From positions 1 through 43,126 of the forward strand of contig QZKJ01000115.1 of assembly GCA_003605035.1 (NCBI GenBank): DNA of 43,126 bases, read 5' to 3'. Within the stretch, counting starts at the first letter, position 1. Each line of letters begins with the position of its first letter. The notes beneath the pieces were generated by a model. The model searched no databases, was not told the DNA's origin, and saw only the letters and a program-made list of their open reading frames with translations. The stretch is from Desulfurivibrio sp. (lineage in GTDB: Bacteria; Desulfobacterota; Desulfobulbia; Desulfobulbales; SURF-16). Both the position numbers and the translations under genes were made by a program. Shown here one piece after another: positions 1 through 7,938 of the stretch.

Positions 1-810
1 TGGCTGGATGGTGCAAAATTGACCTTGCGGTTCAGTTGACATGGCAATGATAAATGTTAGCGGCTGTGTCGGTTATAGCCCGCGCGAAAATCGGTGATCA
101 TTAAATCAGCGCAACGATCATTTGCTGCATCTACGTAAAATCATTGAGTTACGTCAACTCCGAAAGTTGAGATTCTAAAAAAGACAATTCGTTAGCAAAA
201 CAAACCACAGGAACACATAATAAGCACACAATTAACAACGCTGTAACATTCTTCACTTTCACTCCTCACTCAATTTTATTATTTTTATTCCGCCGTAATA
301 TTCGACATTAAGGCCTTTTCTAGCACCTGAATCAGCGATAACACAACCTGCTAATGCAGCCTGTTGGGGTCACCTCTTGTATTTCGGGAATAGCGTTTTA
401 ATCCCTGCTAAATCAAGCATATTATCCTGAAATTCTTTGGAATCGGTGTTCCCGAAGAGTAAAGCCAGGCTGGCATCAACAGGTAACCCGGCTTTATTTG
501 GGCATTTCTTGTCATTTCGTAACCCCCTAGCAGCAGGTATGATTTTTAACCTATCCTGACAATATTTACAAAAAGATTGAGCAGTTGCAAATATGGCAAA
601 TTGTCGCGGCTATTTATGGTTATGCGCAAAAGGAGAGATCCATTGGCAACCTTAACCGTTTCAGCAAAACCACAAATTGAGATGTTTCCTGAATATCGCC
701 CCGAAACAGCGGACGTTTTCAGCAAACCTGAACACAGCTCAACGGGCAAGGCAAAATGGGTCATTCAGAAGGCCAGGTCTTGAAATATAAACCCTATCCC
801 CCCTCTTAGC
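1..810. other. AT-rich flank with no convincing full gene
   Basis: This stretch is AT-richer than the genes that follow and holds no gene of normal length. Two weak signals lie on the minus strand: a possible 35-residue exported peptide (149-256) and an open frame running from about 612 down to a stop at 370-372. The latter has no start codon but a protein-like composition, including a CxxC followed by another cysteine. It may be the remnant of a decayed gene. The plus-strand open frame at 577-783 has no ribosome binding site and overlaps the minus-strand remnant. I regard the region as a decayed or acquired flank. Confidence 0.4.
149..256 (-). CDS. possible small exported peptide (35 aa)
   Basis: A GTG start at 256 is preceded by GAGGAG five bases upstream, a good Shine-Dalgarno. 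The 35 residues begin with a classic Sec signal sequence: MK, a hydrophobic core rich in L, V and C, then CFA as a cleavage site. Only about 15 residues follow before a TAA stop at 149-151. The ratio of signal to mature part suggests either a very small secreted peptide or, more likely, the 5' end of a gene truncated by a premature stop. The surrounding DNA is AT-rich and contains no continuation that I can recognise. No function can be assigned. Confidence 0.3.
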   Translation of the reverse strand: MKNVTALLIVCLLCVPVVCFANELSFLESQLSELT

Positions 811-835
811 ATAGATACGCCAATGACGTATCTAT
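811..835. promoter_or_regulatory. palindromic operator of the toxin-antitoxin unit
   Basis: A perfect inverted repeat, ATAGATACG - 7 bases - CGTATCTAT, lies five bases before the ATG of the toxin pseudogene. It overlaps a TATAAT hexamer at 833-838. Antitoxins of this family carry an HTH domain and usually repress their own operon by binding such a palindrome, so this is the likely operator. The position and symmetry are seen; the binding is inferred. Confidence 0.6.
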
Positions 836-840
836 AATTC

Positions 841-1160
841 ATGGTCATTATCGAAACCCCCATATTCACCAAGCAGCTTCTCGTTACGCTTTCGGATGAT
901 GAGTACCGTCTTTTCCAAAATATGTTACTGGAACGGCCTGATGCCGGCAAGGTCATACCCGGCAGCGGCGGTCTCCGTAAATTACGCTGACAGCGGAAGG
1001 ACGCGGCAAGCGAGGTGGCCTGAGGGTGATCTATTACTGGTTCACTGCAGGAGGTACTATTGTGCTCCTGTTCATCTATCCAAAGAACGTACAGGATAAT
1101 TTAACGCCCGACCAGCTTAAGCAGCTCAAGAAGGTCGTTGAGGAGGAATATCATGAATGA
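841..1160 (+). pseudogene. RelE/HigB-type toxin, broken by a one-base deletion
   Basis: From the ATG at 841 the frame reads M-V-I-I-E-T-P-I-F-T-K-Q, the typical opening of RelE/ParE-superfamily toxins paired with NadS-type antitoxins. It runs to G-G-L-R-K-L-R and then hits TGA at 988-990. In the next frame the sequence continues immediately with A-E-G-R-G-K-R-G-G-L-R-V-I-Y-Y-W, the conserved second half, and ends at a TGA (1158-1160) that overlaps the antitoxin ATG. Restoring one G (TGA to TGGA) gives an uninterrupted protein of about 106 residues, the usual family length. The toxin would be a translation-dependent or ribosome-associated RNase. As written it is inactive. A sequencing error at this position is the main alternative. 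Confidence 0.8.
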
Positions 1161-1476
1161 CGAACTTTTTAAGGAACTGCTGGAAAGCGTGAAGCAGGGA
1201 GCGGCAATCATGAAAGGGAAGACGCCGCCTTCCCGCTCGTTTGAATTTCCCGAGACCGAGGTGCGCGCACTCCGTGAGCAGTTCGGTCTCTCACAGGATA
1301 AATTCGCACACCTTGTGGGTATCAGCGTGGGGACGTTGCGTAATTGGGAACAGGGTCGTCGTAAACCGGAAGGCCCGGCGCGTGTTCTCTTGCGGATTGC
1401 TTCCCGTCATCCCGAGGTGCTGCTTGATATAGCAGGGGAGGATTTATCTGGTAAACGACAAAGGGTCAGACCTTGA
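1153..1476 (+). CDS. NadS/HigA-type antitoxin, XRE-family HTH
   Basis: This is the antitoxin and repressor of a type II toxin-antitoxin pair. I place the start at the ATG at 1153 because AGGAGG lies at 1141-1146 with correct spacing and the ATG overlaps the toxin stop, the usual translational coupling. The 107-residue protein has an N-terminal segment that would wrap the toxin (about residues 1-35). A C-terminal Cro/C1-type helix-turn-helix follows (about 45-95) with the signature L-S-Q-D-K-F-A-H-L-V-G-I-S-V-G-T-L-R-N-W-E-Q-G-R. It is intact although its toxin is frameshifted, so it now probably acts only as an orphan regulator at the palindrome 811-835. Family assignment is firm; its present role is inferred. 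Confidence 0.85.
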   Translation: MNDELFKELLESVKQGAAIMKGKTPPSRSFEFPETEVRALREQFGLSQDKFAHLVGISVGTLRNWEQGRRKPEGPARVLLRIASRHPEVLLDIAGEDLSGKRQRVRP

Positions 1477-1551
1477 AAGAGACGTTTGCGCAATTGCCAG
1501 CCGCGCAAATCGCAACCAGCCGCCAACCGCAACCCTCGCGTTTCACCCTCT

Positions 1552-2280
1552 TCAAACCTGCGCGCCGCTGATCAGCCGCGCCACCTCCGCCTGGACAGCG
1601 GCCGCCAGTTCATGCTTCTGCCCGGCGGAAAAGTCTTTTGTCTCAATGGGTTTGCCCACCCGGATGAAGACCTGGCCCGGCTTGGCCAGCAGTCTGCCCT
1701 TGGGCAGAATCGCATAGGTGCCGGAGATGCCCACCGGCACCAGGGGCACCCCGGATTTGATGGCCAGCACCATACCGCCGGACTTGAAATCATGCAGTTT
1801 GCCGTCCAGACTCCGGGTACCCTCGGGGAAAAGGATGACCGAGGTGCCGGCCGCTATCCGCTCCGCCGCCTCCTTCAGGCTTTTCAGCGCCTCCCGGCCA
1901 TGGGAGCGGTCAATGGAGATATAGCCGGCCAGCTGCATGGCCCGGCCGAAAAGGGGGATCTGAAAAAGCTCCTTTTTGGCCAGCCAGCGGAAATCAAAAT
2001 CAAAAAAACCCTGCATGGCAAAGATGTCAAACTGGCTCTGGTGGTTGGCGGCAAAGATATAGGGCCGGCCTTTGTCAATATTCTCCAGCCCCGTCACCTT
2101 TACCTTGACCCCGCTGGCAGCCAGGATGATTCTGGCCCAGGTTCTGGGCAGCACCTGGGCCTTCCGGGCAGATCCCCTCAGGATCACCAGGAACACAATC
2201 GCCAGCAGACTTGTCACAAATGTGGCGAGCGGGATCAGCAGCCAGACCAGTACTCCTCTGATAACCATCAATACTCTCAT
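1552..2280 (-). CDS. plsC: 1-acyl-sn-glycerol-3-phosphate acyltransferase
   Basis: This inner-membrane enzyme acylates lysophosphatidic acid at sn-2 to give phosphatidic acid, the precursor of membrane phospholipids. The 242-residue protein has a hydrophobic N-terminal anchor (about residues 1-30). The catalytic motif is N-H-Q-S-Q-F-D (the H-x4-D box, near residue 80), and the glycerol-phosphate-binding motif is F-P-E-G-T-R-S (near 150). Length and motif order match the PlsC/LPLAT family. A second in-frame ATG lies four codons in; neither start has a strong Shine-Dalgarno, so the N-terminus is uncertain by a few residues. It is divergent from the DUF748 gene. Related lysophospholipid acyltransferases with other acceptors cannot be excluded. 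Confidence 0.88.
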   Translation of the reverse strand: MRVLMVIRGVLVWLLIPLATFVTSLLAIVFLVILRGSARKAQVLPRTWARIILAASGVKVKVTGLENIDKGRPYIFAANHQSQFDIFAMQGFFDFDFRWLAKKELFQIPLFGRAMQLAGYISIDRSHGREALKSLKEAAERIAAGTSVILFPEGTRSLDGKLHDFKSGGMVLAIKSGVPLVPVGISGTYAILPKGRLLAKPGQVFIRVGKPIETKDFSAGQKHELAAAVQAEVARLISGAQV

Positions 2281-2436
2281 GAAAGTAAACCCGATTGAGC
2301 GCAGAAAAATGCAGCGTGAATCTGCATTGACAAGTATGGAAAAGAAGTCCGTTTCGTGTTATTTAGCATTTTTCGTTTTTCTTTAAACGCATTCGTTAAA
2401 AATAGCCAGCAATTCGGCAGAGAAGGTCGCAGCACC

Positions 2437-5400
2437 ATGGCACAAAATGATCAGGATCCCTTCGGATCAATCTCCATATCCCAGCAGCCGCCGCCCGAAA
2501 AACCAGAAGCAGACCAGGCAGATCTTGAGGTCTTTATCGATCAGCCCGAGGACCGGCGCAAACCGCGCAAACCCAAGGCGGCCGCCGAGCCCGCCGTAGT
2601 CGTGCAGCAAGAAGAACCGGCGGCGGAACCGCGCCCGGCCGCCCCCCCCAAACGCAAGGAACGGCAGCCGCGGCTGCCGAAACTTCCCCTCATCCTCGCG
2701 GCCGTGGTCTTGTTGCTTTTCCTCACTTATACATTAATCGGCTTTATCGGGGTACCCTATTTTTTCCGGAACAGCATACCGGAGCGGGCTGAAAAGAATC
2801 TGCACCGCGCCATCACCTTCGGCTCGGTCAGCTTCAGCCCCTTTACCCTGAAGCTTACCCTGCAGAACACCATTATCGGCCCGAACCTGGCCGACCCGAA
2901 TGACCAGATTGACCCCATTTTTTCCGCAGGCGTCATCGAGGCTGACATTTCCTGGTCATCACTTTTCCGCCGGCAGCTCCACTGCGCCAGCCTTTCCGTG
3001 GACAATCTCTTTCTCCACCTGGTCAGAAACGAGCAGCTGCAGTACAACCTGGCCGATCTCGTACCGATCCGCCAGCACCAGGCCATTCCCCTGATCAATC
3101 TGCCTTTTGCCTATTTCCTGCAGAACATCAGCGTGACCAACAGCCGGGTTCTTTTTGACGATCTGCCCGCCAAGAAAAGCCACGCCCTGGAACAGATCAA
3201 TCTCGCCCTGCCCCTGCTGTTCCACAGTCCTGACAGCACCGCCGCGGCCAGACAGGCTTACGAGGGCAGCGACCGCTATATCAATCCCAGGTTTTCCGCG
3301 CTGATCAACGGCAGCCCGGTTGAGTTGACCGGCAAAACCAAGGTGGACGAGGAGAGTTTTCAGGCCCAGCTGCAGCTGCAGTTCAATGCCGTCGACCTGC
3401 CCGGCTACCTGGCCTATCTGCCTGTCCAGCCGGGCTTCAGCCTGGAGAAGGGAACCGGTGATATACTCATGGATATCACCTTTCTTTCCGGCCCTGCAGA
3501 AGAACTCAGCCTGGAGATCGAGACCACCAGCCGCCTGTCGGGCATCACCCTCAAAGACCGCCACGGCAAAATCAGCACGGTGCCGGAAGCCACGGTCCGG
3601 GCCACCATCTCTCCCCTGCTGTCCCGCTACCACTTCAAGGAAATCAACCTGACCGGAGCCGAGCTGCACCTGGGCAGACGGGCCAACGGCCAATGGGCCT
3701 TTCCCGGCCTCGTCCCGCCGCAGCCCGCGACTGCGGACCAGGCGGGGCAACCCCCCGGTTTTGTCATGGACAGGGTGACAGTGAGCAATGGCAAGCTGCT
3801 TTTCGTTGATGACAAGGTGGCGGGCGGCTTCAGCGAGACCTTCTCGGATGTGAATTTCACCCTCAGCGACTTCAGCCGCCAGCAGAAGCAGGCCGCACCC
3901 TTTACTCTGGAGGGCGTGAGCTCGGCCAAAGGCGTCATTTCGCTGCAGGGAGAGGTGACTCCTGCCCCGCTGGCCGTCAAGGGTCGTCTTGCGGCAAACC
4001 AGCTCAGCCTGGTGAAACTGTCCCGCTACCTGGCGCCGGCGGAGCTGAGCATCAGCCAGGGCAGGATTGAAAAGCTCACCAGCAGCTTTTCCCTGCAGTT
4101 TGGCAAGAAAAACCAGCTGAGCCTGGCCGATGCCGCCCTTGAGCTGACCGGTTTCACCCTGAGCAGCCAGGGACAGATCTGGCTCACCTTGCCCACGGCC
4201 CAGCTTACCATTGCCAAGCTGGAACCGGGCAATGGAGTGGTCAAAAATGTCACCCTGACAGCCGACAATGGCGAAATTTTCCTGAAATGGGACCAGCAGA
4301 AAAAATTCAACTGGGCCCGGCCGCAAGATAGTACCGGCTCCGCCGGCAAGAAAAAATCCTGGCAGGTTTCCCTGGCCTCTCTTGTTTTGAGCAACACCCT
4401 GCTGAAAGTGGAAAATGACTTCCTGCCCACCCCACTGAGCCATACCCAGCCCAGGGTGCAGATCCGGGCAACCCAGCTGTCAAGCGCGGCAGACCAGCAA
4501 GGCGAGCTGCACATCGAAACAGACGACCTGGGCGGCGGCTCACTCTCCCTGGCTGGCCCCATGGTCTTCTCTCCATTCAGCGCCCGTCTGGCCTGCAAAC
4601 TGAACAATTACCGCCTGGCCACGCTGCCCACCCTGATCACCGACTGGCTGAACCTCCCCAGAATTTCCGGCAATGTCAGCGCCGAAGGAGAGATCAGTCT
4701 GCCCAACCTTGCCTACACCGGCTCGCTGGTTATCCATGATTTCCACGCCGGCCAGGAAAGCGGGGCAGATCTGCTCAGCTTTGCCAAGGCAGAGGCCCCC
4801 AGGCTTGATTTCACCCTGAGCCCCCTGGGCGTCAACATCAATGAGGTGAACTGCGAGCAGGCCTTGCTGCAACTGATTATTCCGGCCAAGGGACCGGTAA
4901 ATGCCTCCTCTTTTTTCAGCCGCAGCCGGCCGGGATTAAGCGATTTTGCCAACACCGGCCAGCTTGTCGTCTCCCGCATCAAGCTCACCGATGCCACCCT
5001 GGCGCTCAACGACCAGCGGGTGCAGCCCGTCTATTCCTCCCGGCTGCGGCTGAACGGCACGGTGGATAATCTCATCAATAAAGCCGGGGAAAAACTGCAT
5101 CTCACTCTCACCTCTACTGCCGAACAGCAATCAACAGGTGCGATCAGCGGCGATCTCGGTTTTTTTGACAGCTCCTTTACCGCCGATTTCCAGGCGGATC
5201 TGCAGAATATGCCGGTCAAGGAGTTCTCCGCCTATCTGGCGCCCCGGCTGGGCTACCGGCTGCAGGATGGACGTTTTCACCTTTCCACCACCTACCTGCA
5301 GCAGGACGGCAAGGTGAGCGCCGACAACGCCCTGCTGGTCACCGGCCTCAAGCTGGGGGAACCCCAGGGAAAACTGAGCAGTCAGCTCCCATTGACCATT

Positions 5401-6087
5401 GCCCTGCTCGCTGATCCGCAAGGGAAAATCAATCTGCAGCTGCCCGTCAAAGGCTCGACCGCTGACCCCTCCTATAGCCTGGCCGGCTCCATGGGGCGTT
5501 CCCTGCAAAATATCGTCCTGAAAACCTCGGTATCACCGTTTGCTCAGCTGCAGACCAGCTTTCCGGACCTGGCGCAGCCCGTCGACCAGCTGCTTTTTGC
5601 CCCGGGCAAGGCGGATTTATCCACGGAAAACAAAAAAATGCTCAGCCTGTTCGCCCAGGTCTTAGCCCAGCGGCCGCTGCTCACCTTGACCGTCAAAGGC
5701 TATGCCGACCAGGGCCGCGACGCGGAAGTGCTGGCGGCTGCCAAGCGGGAAATCGCCCGCCAGCAGGAGCTGCAGGCGGAACTGAGAAAATCGGCGCAGA
5801 TTACGGAAAAATACGGCAAGGAAGAGATTACTCCTGGCAATCAGCAGCAGGCGCCTCCCCCTCCCCCGCCACCCAGGCCGGCGGCCGACTTCTCGGTAAG
5901 CAGAAACGAGCTGCTGCAGCTCGCTGGCAAGCGGCAAAAGGCGGCGCATGATTTTCTGGTTTCCACCTTGAGTATTGACCGGAAACGTGTTATCCAGGAC
6001 AGCTCAGCCGCTCTTGTTCCCGCCAGTGCTGCCGGACGTCCGGGCAACAGGGTGGATCTGAAAATCGGCACCACGCTCACCAGATAA
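2437..6087 (+). CDS. giant DUF748 / AsmA-like envelope protein
   Basis: This is a 1216-residue inner-membrane-anchored periplasmic protein. I chose the ATG at 2437 (M-A-Q-N-D-Q) rather than the first in-frame ATG at 2356, because AGAAGG precedes it and the added 27 residues look like non-coding sequence. Residues 1-80 are a charged, Pro/Ala-rich cytoplasmic tail. A single transmembrane helix spans about 84-105. The rest is a long series of beta-rich AsmA/DUF748-type repeats. Near the C-terminus (about 1040-1216) lies a region with a strand-helix pattern recalling OmpA-like domains, interrupted by a coiled, K/E/Q-rich stretch and a seven-proline run. AsmA-like proteins (TamB, YhdP and relatives) are implicated in moving phospholipid between the membranes. 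That role here is by family analogy only. Confidence 0.8.
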   Translation: MAQNDQDPFGSISISQQPPPEKPEADQADLEVFIDQPEDRRKPRKPKAAAEPAVVVQQEEPAAEPRPAAPPKRKERQPRLPKLPLILAAVVLLLFLTYTLIGFIGVPYFFRNSIPERAEKNLHRAITFGSVSFSPFTLKLTLQNTIIGPNLADPNDQIDPIFSAGVIEADISWSSLFRRQLHCASLSVDNLFLHLVRNEQLQYNLADLVPIRQHQAIPLINLPFAYFLQNISVTNSRVLFDDLPAKKSHALEQINLALPLLFHSPDSTAAARQAYEGSDRYINPRFSALINGSPVELTGKTKVDEESFQAQLQLQFNAVDLPGYLAYLPVQPGFSLEKGTGDILMDITFLSGPAEELSLEIETTSRLSGITLKDRHGKISTVPEATVRATISPLLSRYHFKEINLTGAELHLGRRANGQWAFPGLVPPQPATADQAGQPPGFVMDRVTVSNGKLLFVDDKVAGGFSETFSDVNFTLSDFSRQQKQAAPFTLEGVSSAKGVISLQGEVTPAPLAVKGRLAANQLSLVKLSRYLAPAELSISQGRIEKLTSSFSLQFGKKNQLSLADAALELTGFTLSSQGQIWLTLPTAQLTIAKLEPGNGVVKNVTLTADNGEIFLKWDQQKKFNWARPQDSTGSAGKKKSWQVSLASLVLSNTLLKVENDFLPTPLSHTQPRVQIRATQLSSAADQQGELHIETDDLGGGSLSLAGPMVFSPFSARLACKLNNYRLATLPTLITDWLNLPRISGNVSAEGEISLPNLAYTGSLVIHDFHAGQESGADLLSFAKAEAPRLDFTLSPLGVNINEVNCEQALLQLIIPAKGPVNASSFFSRSRPGLSDFANTGQLVVSRIKLTDATLALNDQRVQPVYSSRLRLNGTVDNLINKAGEKLHLTLTSTAEQQSTGAISGDLGFFDSSFTADFQADLQNMPVKEFSAYLAPRLGYRLQDGRFHLSTTYLQQDGKVSADNALLVTGLKLGEPQGKLSSQLPLTIALLADPQGKINLQLPVKGSTADPSYSLAGSMGRSLQNIVLKTSVSPFAQLQTSFPDLAQPVDQLLFAPGKADLSTENKKMLSLFAQVLAQRPLLTLTVKGYADQGRDAEVLAAAKREIARQQELQAELRKSAQITEKYGKEEITPGNQQQAPPPPPPPRPAADFSVSRNELLQLAGKRQKAAHDFLVSTLSIDRKRVIQDSSAALVPASAAGRPGNRVDLKIGTTLTR

Positions 6088-6118
6088 CCCTGAAGGCCGT
6101 AACCCCGGCGGGAAGACC

Positions 6119-6946
6119 ATGCTGCGCCCACCCTATCAAGCCTACGACCGCCTCTATGTGTATCATCTTGACAGGGCGGACATCCCCGCCTTTGCTGATC
6201 CGGATCTGATCGGCATCTGGATCGAGGATGATACCGCCGTGCTGTTTTTTCACCGGGCAAAAGACCAGCTGGTCGCCGAACTCTGCGCCCGGCACGGCTG
6301 CACGCTGGTCTACCAGGCTGATCTTGATTATGGCGACTGGGAGGCCGGCCAGTTCATCACTTCGTTTACCGCGGGCGGCATAACGGTTTCGCCTGTCTGG
6401 GAAAAAGGCCAGGCAGACATCCGCCTTGACCCCAGCGTCATCTTCGGCAGCGGCTTTCATCCCACCACCCGGGTCTGCCTGGAAACGGTGCTGAGCTATC
6501 TGCAGAGTCCCGAAGCAGCCATCAGAACCATGCTGGACCTGGGCACCGGCACCGGACTGCTCAGTATAGCCGCGGCCCGCTTTGGCGCGGAAAAAATTAC
6601 GGCCATTGACAACAACCCCCTGGCCTGTGCGGTTGCCCGGGCGAACTGCCGATTGAACAAGGTGGCTGAACGGGTAGATGTCAGGGAGATGGACCTGCGC
6701 CGGAGCAAGCCTGCGACCAGCGGCTATAATCTGGTGGTGGCCAACTTATACCGGGGCCTGCTGGAGCAGCTTATGCGGACGCCATCCTTCTGGGAAGGGG
6801 AGCTCTACATCCTGTCCGGCTTCATGCAGTCCATGGAGGCGGAGCTGCTGGCGGAACTGCCCACGGAAAAGATTCGCTTTCTCGACCGGAAACGCAGCGA
6901 TAAATGGTGCATATGGGTGCTGGGCAACAGAAAGGCGACAGGTTGA
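6119..6946 (+). CDS. prmA: ribosomal protein L11 methyltransferase-like
   Basis: This is a SAM-dependent methyltransferase of the PrmA family, which trimethylates ribosomal protein L11. The 275-residue protein has an N-terminal substrate-recognition region (about 1-100). The conserved F-G-S-G-F-H-P-T-T-R follows near residue 108, where most PrmA proteins have GTGTHPTT. The SAM-binding motif is L-D-L-G-T-G-T-G-L-L near 140, with the acidic ribose-binding A-I-D-N-N-P further on. The catalytic-side motif is V-V-A-N-L-Y, where typical PrmA has NILA. These deviations make the exact substrate slightly uncertain. The stop codon is one base from the ATG of the next gene, so the two are almost certainly cotranscribed and coupled. 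Confidence 0.8.
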   Translation: MLRPPYQAYDRLYVYHLDRADIPAFADPDLIGIWIEDDTAVLFFHRAKDQLVAELCARHGCTLVYQADLDYGDWEAGQFITSFTAGGITVSPVWEKGQADIRLDPSVIFGSGFHPTTRVCLETVLSYLQSPEAAIRTMLDLGTGTGLLSIAAARFGAEKITAIDNNPLACAVARANCRLNKVAERVDVREMDLRRSKPATSGYNLVVANLYRGLLEQLMRTPSFWEGELYILSGFMQSMEAELLAELPTEKIRFLDRKRSDKWCIWVLGNRKATG

Positions 6947-6947
6947 T

Positions 6948-7454
6948 ATGATAAAGGAATTATACTTCAGTGCGGTGCCGCAGAAACTGTCCTGTGCCAG
7001 GCGGCTCTATGAACAATATGGAACTGATCTGCTGGCCTTGCCTGGCATGGGGGATAAACTGCATCATCTTGAGGCCCTCTCCCAGGCTTTACAGGGCCAG
7101 ATGGCCTGCATGACCATGTTTTCCCTCTGCAGGGCCTGCGCCGAAAAGGCTGGGGGCGGCTGCTGCAGCGCCTATATGGCTAATGAAACCGACGCGCTCT
7201 TATTGCTGTTGAACATGCTGCTGGGGGTCGAGGTGACTTCCCAGCGGAATGATTCTTTTGAATGTTGTTATCTTGGCCCTCAGGGCTGCACTCTGCGAGT
7301 GAAACCCATTTTCTGCCTCAACTATAACTGCCACCACATCTTGACCGGCAATGAAGCCGCCGTGCTGAAAAATCTTGAAACTGCCGCTTCCGCCGTGCTG
7401 GTCATGCAAACGGCTGTGGAGAAAATTCTGCTCGAGCATATTCTCTCCAGATAA
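6948..7454 (+). CDS. cysteine-cluster protein, YkgJ-like
   Basis: This is a 168-residue soluble protein of unknown function. The start is the ATG at 6948, one base after the prmA stop; the longer open frame that begins inside prmA is an overlap artefact. Cysteines form two groups: C61-x2-C64 with C72-C73, and C106-C107, C114, C123 and C128. This recalls the YkgJ/CxxCxxCC-type putative zinc- or iron-binding cluster family, although the spacing is not canonical. A second, more typical YkgJ member is at 38296-38850. It is translationally coupled to the methyltransferase and convergent with the MerR gene 15 bases downstream. Metal binding is inferred from the cysteine pattern only. Confidence 0.6.
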   Translation: MIKELYFSAVPQKLSCARRLYEQYGTDLLALPGMGDKLHHLEALSQALQGQMACMTMFSLCRACAEKAGGGCCSAYMANETDALLLLLNMLLGVEVTSQRNDSFECCYLGPQGCTLRVKPIFCLNYNCHHILTGNEAAVLKNLETAASAVLVMQTAVEKILLEHILSR

Positions 7455-7469
7455 AGCATCCTCATCTCA

Positions 7470-7841
7470 TCAGGCTGCGAAGTCACTATCCGCCTTTTTG
7501 ACCTGTTCAGGCCTGTGCAGTTCGATCTTTCTCGGCACCAGACCGCTGGCCATGAAGGCTGTGCATTGTTTTCTCTTCTCAAAGGGGCAGTCGGCAATAT
7601 TCCAGCAGGGGGTGTACTGCAGCAGTTTCTTTATTGCCGCAATACTGATGCCGCTCTCATGGATCATGCCGCGCAGGCATTCAATCCACTTGATATCATC
7701 CATGGTGAAGTAGCGCCATTTGCCCTGCCGGATCGGTTTGATCAATCCTTCGGTCTCGTAAATCCGCAAGGTTCTGGGATGCACTTTCAACATCTTGGAA
7801 GCGACACCGATTGTAAAGATTGCTTTATCGTCTGCTATCAT
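7470..7841 (-). CDS. MerR-type regulator with CW-cysteine motif (copy 1)
   Basis: This is a 123-residue transcription factor. Residues 7-75 form a MerR-type winged helix: I-G-V-A-S-K-M-L-K-V-H-P-R-T-L-R-I-Y-E-x-E-G-L-I-K-P, then W-R-Y-F and D-I-K-W-I. Instead of the long coiled-coil dimerisation helix of classical MerR proteins, it ends in a short tail with P-C79-W80-x4-C85-P-x6-C93, a possible metal or [Fe-S]/redox site. It lies 98 bp downstream of an nrfD gene and is probably in the same transcript, read from the sigma54 promoter at 9629-9644. A paralogue with the same cysteine spacing follows the second nrfD copy (14622-15065). The fold resembles the HspR/GlnR branch. The signal is unknown; regulation of the neighbouring redox genes is inferred. 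Confidence 0.82.
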   Translation of the reverse strand: MIADDKAIFTIGVASKMLKVHPRTLRIYETEGLIKPIRQGKWRYFTMDDIKWIECLRGMIHESGISIAAIKKLLQYTPCWNIADCPFEKRKQCTAFMASGLVPRKIELHRPEQVKKADSDFAA

Positions 7842-7870
7842 TTTCTACCTCGCAACACTTTAGGTGTTAT

Positions 7871-7903
7871 AACCGGGGTACCGCGCGGGTACCCCGGTTT
7901 TTT
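7871..7903. terminator. strong hairpin between nrfD copy 1 and merR copy 1
   Basis: AACCGGGGTACC and GGTACCCCGGTT form a perfect 12-bp stem with a GCGCG loop. Six T residues follow on the plus strand, and six A residues therefore precede it on the minus strand. On the minus strand, in which nrfD and merR are read, there is no good T-run after the stem, so it may attenuate or protect the mRNA rather than fully terminate it. On the plus strand it looks like an intrinsic terminator, though no plus-strand gene ends nearby other than the one at 7454. Confidence 0.55.
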
Positions 7904-7938
7904 CAGAGATGAACTCAGTTCGCCATCATCTGCCGGTA

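Noticed and set aside
370..612. minus-strand open frame with a CxxC and plausible composition
   Set aside because: No start codon; could be a gene remnant but 80 codons in AT-rich DNA may be open by chance. Mentioned only in the flank entry.
577..783. 68-residue open frame on the plus strand
   Set aside because: No ribosome binding site, no recognisable domain, and an overlapping frame on the other strand looks more protein-like.
2959..4443. 494-residue open frame opposite the DUF748 gene
   Set aside because: Shadow frame caused by high GC and codon bias; its residues show no domain while the plus frame has clear envelope-protein features.
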